A stretch of 64,000 bases of DNA from Volutella citrinella (Eukaryota; Ascomycota; Sordariomycetes; Hypocreales; Nectriaceae): contig JAWZSP010000001.1 in the NCBI GenBank assembly GCA_034401135.1, positions 186,001 to 250,000 of the forward strand, in the 5' to 3' direction. Positions 44,243-55,182 of the stretch are shown here, one piece after another (within the stretch, counting starts at the first letter, position 1; each line of letters opens with the position of its first letter). Position numbers and translations under genes: made by a program. The notes beneath the pieces were generated by a model. That model made no database searches and was not told the DNA's origin. It was given only the letters and a program-made list of their open reading frames with translations.

Positions 44243-45814
44243 CTACTGCGCCCGATCTTGGGCAACATAGGCCCAATACCGCGCAGCAGAAAACTTGCGG
44301 AAGCCTCGACCAACGAGAACCATTAGAAGGAATGTTCCCGTCGCCGCCAGAGAAATCATGGCCACAGAAATAAAACAGTTCCGGAGCCCGAGGCTGTCGA
44401 TCCAGGGGTTGATGGCATAGTTGAAGGCAAACCCGAGAGTATTCCGGATCAAGATGACGGTAATGAGCGACTCTCCAGCTATCTCCTTGAAGCAGTCAAC
44501 TGCATAAGAAAGAGAAATAGCACCACCACATACAACGCCAAAGGTGTTGAGGCCAATGCCGAAAATCAGCCCCATGAAATGGAGACCTTGACTGGCGCCC
44601 ACTCCCCACATCACCAAACCTGCGGTTGAGACAATTGCCGACAGGGAAAGCGCCCAAAGGCGGTGCTCTGGTTCTCTTATGCCATTGTTACGACGTGCGA
44701 GACGCAGCGCAACCCAGTCTGCAAACCAGCCAGACCAGAGCGAGGCCGCCACGCTAAAGGCCAACGGCGATAGATAGGCAACCCCGACCATGGTTGCCGA
44801 GAAGTTGTACGGGGCTGATCCGAGAATGCTGGACATTGTCCCATTGATGACGCTGTACCATGCGAGGTTGGTGCCGTAGAGCAAACCGGCCCATGTGATG
44901 TTGGGGAAGCAGACAAGCAGTTCAAACGCACGCCACACCTTTTGCAGAGTTTGTCGTCCAGTGGGCCCTCCTGGAGCAGTCTTGAAGAGCGCTAGCTTTT
45001 GTACAAAGGTCTTTGGTGGTGTAGCAGGCTGTTCCGCCGGTTCGACCTCAGCAGCCGGAGTCTTGTCGCTTGTGATGATGTTGCCCCCTTCAGTGGTGTC
45101 TCTGAAGTACATTGTCTCCTCCATGAAGAAGAAGAGAATGAGCGTGCAAATTACCAGCAGGATAGTCGCAAAATACATGACCCAGTGCCAGCCGGCGCCG
45201 TCATTGATGAAGCCGGCCAGGAAGGGGGCGAAGAAGTTGGACCCAAAGAGCATCAGGGCATAGTAGGCCATAAATGCCCCTCGCTCGTGGGCGAAGAAGA
45301 GATCTGGCACCGAAACTTCCGGCAGTGATTCAATGGGGGCGGCGATGAAGCCAAGGATGATGCGGTGCGCATACCATTGCCCGGCGCCAGTAGAGAAAGG
45401 AGTCCAGATGACGGGTGGGATGCAAAGGAGCATGGAGACGACGTAGACGCCTCTGCGGCCATATCTCATTGCAAGAGGCTGCCAAAACAGGTTGCCCCAT
45501 CCCAAAAAGAGAAACATCAGGCCTGTTCCGAGGTTGAGTTGGCTGACTTGGATGTTTTGGGCCTCGGCAATCTGCGTCAACACGGAGTAGTGCAGCGTCG
45601 TGCAGATGCCAACGCCGAGGACGTAGAGGTAGACCATACCAATGGCCAGAAGCTTCCGTGGCCGTGTCCAGTTGAGCGGATCCTCTGGATCGCTGCTCGG
45701 CTGGGGCTGGAGCACGACATGGCCGGCATGATGGCGCTCATCCAAGGACTCAGACGAGTCCCAGAGGAGAATTGTGCCGGGCACATCGTCCGTGTATGGA
45801 GTGGTGGTCCCCAT
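44243..45814 (-). CDS. MFS transporter, DHA1/HOL1-like, 523 aa
   Basis: Intronless. The N-terminus has the fungal DHA-type motif D-P-E-D-P-L-N-W-x3-R-K ahead of TM1. There are twelve hydrophobic spans with motif A MRYGRRGVYV between TM2 and TM3 and a central hydrophilic loop of about 60 residues rich in Pro/Ala/Glu. The family moves drugs, polyamines or small metabolites by proton antiport or symport at the plasma membrane. The position between amidase and regulator suggests uptake or efflux of the compound degraded by the neighbours. Confidence 0.9.
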   Translation of the reverse strand: MGTTTPYTDDVPGTILLWDSSESLDERHHAGHVVLQPQPSSDPEDPLNWTRPRKLLAIGMVYLYVLGVGICTTLHYSVLTQIAEAQNIQVSQLNLGTGLMFLFLGWGNLFWQPLAMRYGRRGVYVVSMLLCIPPVIWTPFSTGAGQWYAHRIILGFIAAPIESLPEVSVPDLFFAHERGAFMAYYALMLFGSNFFAPFLAGFINDGAGWHWVMYFATILLVICTLILFFFMEETMYFRDTTEGGNIITSDKTPAAEVEPAEQPATPPKTFVQKLALFKTAPGGPTGRQTLQKVWRAFELLVCFPNITWAGLLYGTNLAWYSVINGTMSSILGSAPYNFSATMVGVAYLSPLAFSVAASLWSGWFADWVALRLARRNNGIREPEHRLWALSLSAIVSTAGLVMWGVGASQGLHFMGLIFGIGLNTFGVVCGGAISLSYAVDCFKEIAGESLITVILIRNTLGFAFNYAINPWIDSLGLRNCFISVAMISLAATGTFLLMVLVGRGFRKFSAARYWAYVAQDRAQ

Positions 45815-46965
45815 GGCTGTTGGGTAAAGTAGTTGGAAAGTTGAGATTTGCGAGGTTTGAAGAGCAAGAAGATGTCACAATCCTTGATGCGAGATGAGAT
45901 GTCCACGGATGTTGTAGTTATACTTGCATGTCGATCGATGCAACCCTTGCGAATCGGACCACCGGCAAGGAAGCTGATTGACGCACTTGATTGAGTCTGG
46001 ACCAGGAGGCTTGTCGGTATTAGAGCGAAGAGGTCAACGCGGAAATGACTGCCATTGGCAGAAGATGCAGAGGGTTGGCGAACTGCCACCAGCCCTGCGT
46101 CCCAGGCGAAGATGGCTTCTTTTCAAACATGCTTCCCCCGCATCGCCACGTTCCTCAATCTGGGGGTGGAGGACGGCATTGGCCAATCAAAGTAAATTGC
46201 GAAGATTAGTTGATGGGCGTCAGACTGGTCTCGTCTGGGGCTAGTTCATCGGGTGGGCCTTGGACAGAGGACATGTGATATGGGATGAGCTGCTGAACCA
46301 ATCAAAGTAAATTGCGGTAAATTGATAGAGAGCGTCGTGATCCCCGCTTCTGGGAATGCGATAAGCCACAGGCGTAAGACTTTCCGGCGTTGCGCGGCAT
46401 CTCGGTGGTGCCAGGGGCTGGGTATTCTTGCGCGGTTGAGTTGAGAGATGTCCAAGCTGCGTGAGCGAGCCCGTCAGATAAGCCATGAGTTGGCTTGGAC
46501 TTGGATTGATACAGGTATTTGTGCTATCAAGATGTAAGGTGTAGTCGGATTGACATCCAGTCTTTGTGAGCTACACACCCTAATCATGCAACGATCAGAT
46601 AGACTGAGTAGTATCGCCCTTGGTCCTACATTCAGAGGCCTTCAAGATCCATGGCTGTTTTAAAATCTGATTCTTATCTTGCCTGATGGATACCATCGGA
46701 CGAGTCTTTGCCTACCGACCAGCCGGCAAACTAGGGATGCAACCCCGCATGATAACATGACCCACCGTGATAAACCAGTTCTTTTCTGGGCATTGACTAA
46801 TCCCCTCCCCTCCCCGAGAAACGGTCGTCTCCATCCCGAGGCGGACCTGGTGGCCCACATTTGTCCCTCTGCCTGTCCTGTCATCTCCCCATTCACAGCA
46901 ACCGACCCGACGCCCGACTGGTCATATCTTTTATTGCTGACAGACACTGGCCACGTGTAGTCGCC
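45815..46965. promoter_or_regulatory. Divergent intergenic region, MFS / Zn2Cys6, with 19-bp direct repeat
   Basis: A 1.15-kb gap. CCAATCAAAGTAAATTGCG occurs perfectly at 46183-46201 and 46298-46316, 115 bp apart, and the second copy runs into a further GTAAATTG. Each copy starts with a CCAAT box. The repeat sits about 370-500 bp upstream of the MFS start and 650-780 bp upstream of the regulator. Confidence 0.6.
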
Positions 46966-48606
46966 ATGGGACACGCAAAACTGCGGACCAAGACGGGCTG
47001 CCTGTGCTGTAAGTTGTTCTTGATGTGCCGCCACTTGCAATGCAACATGCCAATCCAACCGTGAACCGCAGGCCGCGCGCGCAAGACCAAGTGCGGAGAG
47101 GAGAGGCCGACATGCCGCAACTGCTCGCTAAGTCGCCGGCAATGTGAGTGGCCGTCGGCTACCGAGCTGCGGGACCGCCGCAATCTCCCTCGCAAGAACC
47201 GGAGGCGACTCTCGTCCTCCAGTGCAGGCTCCTCGTCGCAGCCCCAGGATGCAGCGTGCCCAGTCGATGCGACCCCTGCCATGTCGGACGTCAGCCTCGC
47301 TCCGTGTCTGGGCTCCTCGTTTCCAGCTATTCGGTCCGAGAGGGAGATGGAGCTGGTCTATCACTTCCTTAACAAGTTCTTCTCTCTTCTTGTGCTCCCG
47401 ACATGGAACACATCGGACTCGCTTGAGTACCAATTCGAACTCGTCAGCATGATGATGCATCGCGACAGCGTCAAGTATGCCGTCCTTGCTACTTGTGCTG
47501 CTAACAAGTATATACTATCCAAAGACAGCCGATACCAGACTTGTGCCTTGGTATACTATTCCAAGGCTGTCAAAGAAGTCAACGAAGCAATGGTTCACTT
47601 GCCATCGGATCGCCATCCTCCGGACGATTCACTGCTGGCTACTGTTGTGTATCTATATCTCCATGACGTACGTTCTCCGCATACCCTTCCCAACGGTGCG
47701 GCAAGAGTTGACGATTGACATGGCTAGCTTTGGGGTATCGACACTGTCTTTGATCCACGGAAGCACGTGGCCGGCGCCATAACTATGCTCAACTTGCGAC
47801 AATGCGATGGATCATCACCCCTGTCCATGTCGCGACCGTTTGATCGTCTTACGGCAGAAAGCGTCGTGTATCAAGCATTCCTCTTGACGGCGCGGAGACC
47901 TTTCTCTCCGAATTTCCACGTCGACTCGGACTTTCTCGTTCGCACAGAGAGCATCCTGGACTGCAGAAAGCTGCTGGACGTCCTACCTTCGGATTCATAT
48001 CCTGTTCTCGGTGTTCCAATAGCCTTATTTCGTCATATTCTCGACATTGTCGACTTTCACAATCCAGGCCCGCAACCGAAAACCGAATCCCTCATCAACC
48101 TCAAGACCAATATGGATTATTGGGAGTCGGTGGTGCTGGATGGGAGTGTGATGGAGTACTGTCCGCCCCATATGCAGAGCTTCTACGCCGACACTGTCAC
48201 GCTATATGTTCTTGCGGCGTCAATACTGCTCGAATGGACCGCAGCAGCATCCACCGCAGCGTCACCAATCGATATCGTAGAGCACCTTGACAAGGGTCGT
48301 TGCGATGACGGCCCTCGGTGGCAGCTTGATACTGCACTGCACATCCTGCGCCAACCAGAATTCATCGACCCTTGGACCCGGTGCTTTATTGGGGCTTGGC
48401 CCATGCTGATAATCGGCTATGCTGTGCACACAGACGAAGATGTTGGGTTGATTCGCTCCCTATTAAAGCAAACCTGCCAACACATGGGCTATGGTGAGAT
48501 GCAACGAGTCTTGGACGAGCTGGAGTCGAGGTGGGCGATAGTTGAGCAGAGATGTCGAGGAAACGCTGTAACAGAATTAGGGAACCAGATCGAAGAAGTC
48601 TGTTAA
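46966..48606 (+). CDS. Zn2Cys6 transcription factor, 505 aa
   Basis: Exons 46966-47008, 47072-47667 and 47728-48606; the first intron interrupts the zinc cluster, as is common. Cys12-x2-Cys15-x6-Cys22-x6-Cys29-x2-Cys32-x6-Cys39 is a canonical cluster, preceded by the basic KLRTKTG. A short linker leads to a C-terminal regulatory domain of the fungal_trans_2 type (YHFLNKFFSLL, ATCAANKYILS, LYLHDLWGIDTVFDPRKHV). It probably regulates the adjoining MFS, amidase and amidohydrolase genes, with which it forms a compact group. The ATG lies in GCCATGG. Confidence 0.9.
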
Positions 48607-49146
48607 GAGTTGGAGAACGATAGGAGTCAGATATTGCCTGCATGGTTGGGCTTGTATCATGGTCTCATCCAAGCCTCATCGACAATGTTCACAGAGCATC
48701 TCCCCAGCTTCCGCTGCAAGTGCCGTCCCCAATCCCAACCGAATTTCATCTATTATCAACCACAATCACCAAGACTGAGATGTTGCTGTTGCAAACTACG
48801 GACTCTACTTAATCTCAAGTTCTAAACCAAAGTGTCTGGTGGCGTAGGGTAGCAGCCACCTCCGGTACCACCCTGTCATTGGCCAACTCGGCCGCACCCC
48901 CACTAAACCCCTTTCTGGCATGTTTTGATCCAGCTGATGCAATCTTGTCAGCCGCAACATCCCGTCCCCATCGCGCCTCCAATCTATCGAGGCCCATGCA
49001 GGCGTCTGCAAGTCTATGCATGGAGCCCTGAATTGCATGCATCTGGCCATGGGAGCCTGACCTCATATTTGCGGAAAGACGCTCCGACAATCGACGCGTT
49101 GCCGCGAGTTGGCCTCATCGACAATCAACAGTCGACATATTCCACC
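48607..49146 (+). promoter_or_regulatory. Upstream region of the amidohydrolase
   Basis: A 540-bp gap. An in-frame ATG at 48925 would add 74 residues before the membrane anchor, but these lack any signal or conserved look, so I treat them as 5' UTR. Confidence 0.35.
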
Positions 49147-50664
49147 ATGTTCCCTCGCGTACCTCGTCGCCAGTTGACTGGCTTTAGGGCGCTAATCCTG
49201 GCCGCGATCCTCACCTTCCTTTCCATATCCCTGTATCTGCGCAGCGGCTCCCATGTCGTCCCAGTCCCAGCTGCCGGCGCCGGCTGCAAGGTCATCATGC
49301 GCCATGACTCCGACGACATCCTCCTGCGCGGCACCATCCTGACGGCTGACGGACCCGTCGTGGACGGATGTGTATTGGTCAGGTCGGGAAAGATTGCACG
49401 TGTTGGTCGCACCTCGTCCGACTGCCAGCTTAAACAACCCGCAACAGTCATCGAGTGCTACGACTCCGTCATCTCGCCCGGCTTCATCAACACTCACGAG
49501 CACATTGAATTCTCAACTGTACACCCGCTTCCGAGCACAGGCGAGCACTACCGCCACCGCCATGACTGGAGGCTCGGTCTGCGCGGACACTCGGCACATG
49601 CTGTGTCTGTCAATGGAACCATGTCGGATGCCATCAAATGGGGCGAATTGAGGCATCTCTTCTCTGGCACCACCTCCATTGTGAGCGGCCACATGACGCC
49701 AGGCCTTGTTCGCAACTTGGCTTCTGCTGAAGGTCTGGGCGATGGAATCGGAGGGTTATCCGGGACCTGGGCCGTCTTTCCTCTCGACGACGCCTCGGGA
49801 ATCATGCGTACAGCAGACTGCGACTATGGACCCAACGCAATCGATCGACAGTCAGCCCTGCGCTCTCACCGATTTCTTGCCCATGTTGCCGAGGGACTCG
49901 ATGCAGAAGCTAGGAACGAGTTTCAATGCTTGTCCAGCGAGAAATACGACACAACTCCGCTTGCCGGTGGTGGAGGTGTCAGCACCGACATCATGTCGCC
50001 CAACTTTGTTCTCCTCCATGCCCTTGGACTATCAGACGCAGACTTTGATCTCGTGGCTGAACGCAAGGCCATGGTGGTGTGGTCCCCTCGGAGTAACATT
50101 TTCCTGTATGGCAAGACTATCAACATCCCGTATCTTTTACGGGCTGGCATCACCGTCGCCCTCGGCACGGACTGGCTGCCCTCTGGGTCGGCGACAATGG
50201 GAAGAGAAGCCGCTTGCGCATTTTCTGCCACGCAATCCATCTATGAGCAGGACCTCGACGCCAGGATCCTGTGGAAGATGATGACCATGAACGCAGCCGC
50301 GGTGGCCGGCTTTGACAATGTACTGGGTTCGATCGAGCAGGGCAAGCTGGCCGATATCACCGTCTTCTCAAGAAGAAATGTCCGAGATGCCTATGCAGCG
50401 GTCGTGTACGGCACGCAGCAAGACGTCGAACTTGTCATGAGGGGCGGCAAGCTGCTCGTCGCCGGCAGTGGACTTGATGAGCTGGCGGGTAAGTCATGCG
50501 AACAAGTCATGTTTGGCCCGGGCACGCGCAAAACTGTGTGTGTTGCCGACGAGCTTGGGATGAGCTTTGCGTCGCTTGACAAGTCTTTGGCTGGTGTGTA
50601 TCCTGCGGTGCTCCCTGGCATTCCGCCCGACGAGCCGCCTTGTGAGCCGCTCAAGTCACTATAA
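49147..50664 (+). CDS. Membrane-anchored amidohydrolase, 505 aa
   Basis: Intronless. A single hydrophobic segment at about residues 14-31 after a basic N-terminus (RVPRRQ) suggests a signal anchor, which is unusual for this normally cytosolic family. The metal-dependent hydrolase fold follows: HEH at 116-118 (first metal ligands), a His in LFSGTTSIVSGH, later HVAEGLD and LLHAL, and the metal Asp in LGTDWLPSGS. The C-terminal composite beta-domain is present (GSIEQGKLADITVF). Closest in style are ATZ/TRZ, imidazolonepropionase and guanine-deaminase-like enzymes acting on N-heterocycles or C-N bonds. The substrate is unknown. Confidence 0.87.
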   Translation: MFPRVPRRQLTGFRALILAAILTFLSISLYLRSGSHVVPVPAAGAGCKVIMRHDSDDILLRGTILTADGPVVDGCVLVRSGKIARVGRTSSDCQLKQPATVIECYDSVISPGFINTHEHIEFSTVHPLPSTGEHYRHRHDWRLGLRGHSAHAVSVNGTMSDAIKWGELRHLFSGTTSIVSGHMTPGLVRNLASAEGLGDGIGGLSGTWAVFPLDDASGIMRTADCDYGPNAIDRQSALRSHRFLAHVAEGLDAEARNEFQCLSSEKYDTTPLAGGGGVSTDIMSPNFVLLHALGLSDADFDLVAERKAMVVWSPRSNIFLYGKTINIPYLLRAGITVALGTDWLPSGSATMGREAACAFSATQSIYEQDLDARILWKMMTMNAAAVAGFDNVLGSIEQGKLADITVFSRRNVRDAYAAVVYGTQQDVELVMRGGKLLVAGSGLDELAGKSCEQVMFGPGTRKTVCVADELGMSFASLDKSLAGVYPAVLPGIPPDEPPCEPLKSL

Positions 50665-50781
50665 AGTAATGTGACTGGTGAATCGATGGTGCCATGCACA
50701 CGTCTCTGTGGACAGCCAGTCGGAAATTTTTGTTCATGCTTAAGCTCTAGATAAACAAAACATGGAGAGTTGATGGACCCA

Positions 50782-51774
50782 TCAGTTCGGGTTCCAGCCG
50801 GCAGTCACGTTTCTGCAGAAATACTCAAACGCGAATTCCGGGAGGAAACTCGTCAAGCCCATCTGCAGCCCATGGACCCAGTGGCCCACGATGGCGTGTC
50901 TACCACTGCCAACACGCGCCAGCACCGCCTTTGCCATTGACTGTGCATCTACCGTGAACAAGTCCTCGGCTACCGATTGTCCCGTGCCACGCACACTTCC
51001 CACCCTGAGGACCAGCACCTCAATATCATGGCCTAGCAGCTGCATCTCGCGGTTCAGTGTCTCGAATTGTTTGACGAGAAAGGTCTTGCTGGCCGGGTAG
51101 CTCCCGGCAAGGGTGAGGCCCACGTCGGCACATGAGCCGAGAGCCACGACGAGGCCCGGGGCATTGCGTCGCAGCGTTGGTAGCAGTTCCCTGGTTAGCA
51201 TCATGGGAAACAAGGCATTGGCAGAAACGTCATCAACAAGCTGCTGGGTGGGTCGTTGCTCAAACGGTAGTAGCCTGTGATCATCGCTCCCCCCAGCGTT
51301 ATGGATGAGCACTGTCAGATTGATGTCCTTGACTGCTGCAGCTAGTTCCTCCGGGAACTGAACTTGCTTGACAACCTTGAAAGCGTCCATGACGACAATT
51401 CGGAACTGACGGCTGGGGTGCGCTGTTTGAAGCTCTTCCAGGGTCGCTTTGAGCTTCTCCGGGCTGCGTCCATGCAGAACGACGTTGAAGCCCCGGGAAG
51501 CGAGCTGGTGCGCGAGTTGCTTCCCAATCCCTCCAGTGGAGCCGGTGACAAGCGCCCAAGCTGGCTCTCCGTTTGTGGTGTGTAGATATCGACTGATTCT
51601 AGAAGGCTTGAGATACTGCCATCCGGTAGACAAGATTCGGAGTGCCGTGTTGAAGCTGGAGAGCAGTCCAACAGCTGCGAAGATGGGAATGCCGTGTCGC
51701 AGGAGTGGCGTGATCTTGGTGATTAACGGGCTAAGGGACGCGCATGCTCGCGAGACGATGACTTGGCGCTCCAT
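50782..51774 (-). CDS. SDR, 17-beta-hydroxysteroid/3-ketoacyl reductase-like, 330 aa
   Basis: Intronless. An N-terminal hydrophobic stretch at about 27-50 suggests ER-membrane anchoring, as in the HSD17B12 / KAR group. TGSTGGIG is at 77-84, HNAG near 158-161, and catalytic Ser214, Tyr226 and Lys230 (YPASK) are present. GRSPEKL after beta-2 indicates NADPH preference. Family members reduce 3-ketoacyl chains or steroid-like ketones. It is convergent with the amidohydrolase, 117 bp between stops, and may or may not share its pathway. Confidence 0.88.
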   Translation of the reverse strand: MERQVIVSRACASLSPLITKITPLLRHGIPIFAAVGLLSSFNTALRILSTGWQYLKPSRISRYLHTTNGEPAWALVTGSTGGIGKQLAHQLASRGFNVVLHGRSPEKLKATLEELQTAHPSRQFRIVVMDAFKVVKQVQFPEELAAAVKDINLTVLIHNAGGSDDHRLLPFEQRPTQQLVDDVSANALFPMMLTRELLPTLRRNAPGLVVALGSCADVGLTLAGSYPASKTFLVKQFETLNREMQLLGHDIEVLVLRVGSVRGTGQSVAEDLFTVDAQSMAKAVLARVGSGRHAIVGHWVHGLQMGLTSFLPEFAFEYFCRNVTAGWNPN

Positions 51775-52210
51775 CCTCGGTGTGGGATCCTTGGGGAGTG
51801 ATAAAACGGAGTGGAATTCGAGTAAAAGGCAAAAAAGGAGGGATAATCAGCGTGAGATGAAACCCCATGCGCTGGGGAGGGTGGACTTTTCTACAGCCGC
51901 AAGGGATGAAGCGCGGGGCAAGTAAGACCCCAACAGGCAGAATTTTACATGGCCATGCTTCAAAAGTTCGAATGCTGCGACGAGTAAGCGGCTGTCAAGG
52001 ATTGCAGCTGACATGGACCGGGCCAATCTCTAACCGATGGCTGCGGAGTGCGGACTTGGGTCGACTTTATCCACTCCGCAACTCATTCCTCGGACATGGC
52101 GTGATGATTTAATCGCACAAGGAGAGCCAACCACTGCCATCTCACATCAATCAAGTTAAGAGTCAGATTCATTTCGCACATGTATTCGTTTACTGTTGGC
52201 CTTTTAGCCT
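51775..52210. other. Intergenic region between the SDR and transketolase genes
   Basis: A 436-bp gap holding the SDR promoter and the transketolase 3' UTR. No gene is seen. It marks the boundary between the amidase-type group and the sugar-type group. Confidence 0.4.
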
Positions 52211-54618
52211 CTAATGTTCAAATGCGACTCCCAAGTAGCCATTCAAGTCCCTAAAGTCATGGCGCAGAGAATCAATACCGTTACGCTCCACCTCCCTCAC
52301 AAAGGCCTCAATCTTGGGAGCCATCACTGAAGGCTGGAAGCCAAAGTACTCGTAGGCCGCCTTGGACGGCAAGCTCTTGCCAAATCGTCGCATGGAAATG
52401 CTGGCGTCGGCGTACCGCTCCCAGCCGTTGGCAGCATAGGCCTCGATGACAACGGTAGGCCTCCTCGCCGATTGCTTGAGCACCGACTGCTTATACTCCT
52501 TGGACTGCTGCTCAAACAGTCGCTGGCACGGGAAGGATACAACACGGGCCTTGATGCCAGCCTTTTCTAGTATGTCCTTGGTCTCCATGGCGAACATCAA
52601 CTCGGAGCCAACACCGATGAGGGTCACGTCAAAGTTGTCAGCCTCACAGAAGACGTAAGCTCCCCGACCAACGCCCTCTCGGGACGAGAATTGAGGATAT
52701 TGAGTTAGGTTCTGACGGGAAAGCGAGATGATGGTTGGCGTCTCCCTGGCCTGGAGAGCGGCGGCAAAGGCACCTGCAACCTCCTCCGAGTCTGCCGGCC
52801 GGATGTATAAGGTGTTGGGCATGGTGCGATACAAGGCGGCCAGCTCTACAGGCTGATGAGTAGGGCCATCCTCGCCAGTGCCGATGGAGTCGTGCGTCGC
52901 AATGTGGATTTGCTGCAAGCCCTGGAGAGCAGCCATGCGGACGGCGGGAGCGGCGTAGAGGTAGAAGATGAAGAACGATGACGTGATGGGTAAGAATGTG
53001 CCCTTGTTGAAGGCAGCGAGGCCGTTGGAGATGGAGCACATGGCGTGCTCTCGGATGCCGTAGTGGATATATCGGCCCGAGTAGTCGCCGTTGAGATTGC
53101 AGCTCGTCTTGAGGGCAGGCTGATGACGCATTAGCAAATATCTTCAGTTTAGGAGACGCTCATACTCACAGATTGGAAGTCGATCTTGTTGGGGTAAGCC
53201 ACGTTGCAAGAGGGCGTCAAGTCGGCAGTTCCGATGAGAATATTCTTGACATTCTCGCTGATGGGGTTGCCGACCAGCCCAGCAGCCTTGCGAGTTGCAG
53301 TCGGCGCCGTGGGAAAGTCCTCCTTTCGAGGAATGTATTTTGTCCAATCGTCCACCCATTTGCCCTCGACGCGCAGCTTGAACTCGGCAGCCTCGCTTGG
53401 GTAGCTCTGCTCGTACTTGCTGACGCGCTCCGACCACTCGGCTTCGTGCTTCTGTCCACGAGGCGCGACGTCCTTGAAGAAGTCGTAGACGTCTTGTGGA
53501 ATGACAAAGTGCTCTTCGGGATTGAGGCCAAATGACTGCTTCATCGCGGCGATGTCGTCGACGCCTAGGGCAGCTCCGTGCGTCTTGGCGAGTCCGGCCT
53601 TGTCTGAGCCAAAGCCGATGGTTGTGCGGATATTGATAAAGGTAGGTTTGTCGCTGCTTCGAGCAGATTCGAGGGCCGCAACGATGGCTAAACTCGTCAG
53701 CTACCGTACCGGTCAACACGGGAAATACGACAAACCTGCGACATTGGAGTCACCGTCAAACACATCCACGACGTTAAAGTTGCATGCCCGCATCTTTGCG
53801 TTCATGTCCTCGGTGTTGGCGACATCTGCGCTACCGTCACATGTGATGCTGTTGTTATCGTAGATGATGCAGAGATTGTTCAGTCTCCAATGGCCCGCGA
53901 GGGAGACTGCTTCCAGACCAACTCCTTCTTGGAGGCAGGCATCACCAATCATGACCCATGTCATGTTGTCCACAAGCTCATGGCCCGGCTTGTTGTAGGT
54001 GGCAGCGAGGTGCTTGGTGGCCATGGCGAGGCCGACTGCGTTGGCTACACCCTGTCCCAAGGGTCCCGTGGTGACCTCTACTCCCTCATTCTCAATCTCT
54101 GGGTGGCCAGGACACAGAGAGTCGGTGTTTGTGGAGTGATACGACTTGAGCTGGTCCATGGTCATGCTCTTGACGCCCGTCAGGTGCATAAACAGATACT
54201 GCCATAGACACGCATGGCCTGCGTCACTGTTAGAGAGGTGTATTGTTCGTTGGCAGGATGACTTACCGTTTGATAGAACGAAACGGTCCCTGTTGAAGTA
54301 GTTGCAGTTTGATGGGCTGTACTTCATCACAAACTTGTATAAGGCGATGCCAATGGCTGCCATGCCCATGGCAGAGCTACACATCATATTAGCCTGTTGT
54401 GGCTGATAGGATTCTGGAACTACTCACCCAGGATGTCCTCCGCCATACTGCTGGCACTGGTCGGCAATAAAGGCGCGAAAAACACCAAGGACCTTGTCGT
54501 GCTGGGCCGTGTTGTTGAGATCCAGGCTGCACTGAGCGGACAACCCGTTGGCCACCCCGATAGTCTTGACGGGCAGAGGCTCTACAACAGGTTCATCGTT
54601 GATACGAGAAGGCGCCAT
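52211..54618 (-). CDS. Transketolase family enzyme (transketolase/dihydroxyacetone synthase-like), 736 aa
   Basis: Five exons on the minus strand: 54428-54618, 54267-54376, 53736-54218, 53170-53687, 52211-53119. Thiamine-diphosphate enzyme moving two-carbon ketol units between sugars. Seen in order: YGGGHPGSAMG, NRDRFVLSNGHAC, CPGHPEIENEGVEVTTGPLGQG, the ThDP/metal region GDACLQEG...NLCIIYDNNSIT, GADLTPS-like GTADLTPS, YIHYGIREHAM with the catalytic Glu, THDSIGTGEDGPTHQP, and SRQNL. The usual GDG of the metal site reads GDA, and the N-terminus is 40 residues longer than housekeeping transketolase, so this is a paralogue. It is divergent from an SDR across 564 bp that carry three CTCGCATCG boxes. 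Confidence 0.93.
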
Positions 54619-55182
54619 TGTAATATCGAGTACGCGATGAATAAAGGACGCCAGTAATGTACAGAGCGGAAGTTGTTCTCACTCTTTCCCAGCCGGAGCC
54701 GTGACTTTTATGCTTGGATATTTGTTGCCATCGGCCCCGGGGGATCGCCGCTGGCCCGACTCCCCACACTGGGGATTGCGGCGTACTTGCGACGAATTCA
54801 AGCTGGCCCATGATCGGCGTCTACATTTCTTCCAAGGAGCATGAGTTGAGCGACATTCTGGGTTTAGCTCCTCCGGTTGGGTCTCGAGACGAGATCCACC
54901 GCGCTGGTGGGCTCGCATCGAGGCACACCCTCGCATCGGACAATGCCCTGGAAAATCGACACTTTGCCGATGCGAGGATTTGTTGACTTTGCGTTACAGA
55001 TGCTCGTCGCGAACGGCTACTCCATATTATCCACCTCTATGTAGACAAAGCTGGCATGGCAATGGATATAACCTTGTTAGTGGCCCTTCAGGGTGGGAGG
55101 ACCATTCATCGCTCGAGTATCCCGGACTCGTCTTTCTGTATTCGCAATAAAATTGTGTTGGCAATTCCTCAATCATTGCATC
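54619..55182. promoter_or_regulatory. Divergent promoter with three CTCGCATCG boxes
   Basis: It drives the transketolase (minus) and the SDR (plus). CTCGCATCGAGG is at 54912-54923, CTCGCATCGG at 54930-54939 and its exact inverted copy CCGATGCGAG at 54967-54976. The inverted pair places CGG and CCG triplets face to face, as Zn2Cys6 dimers often require. The cluster encodes such a factor. Confidence 0.6.
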
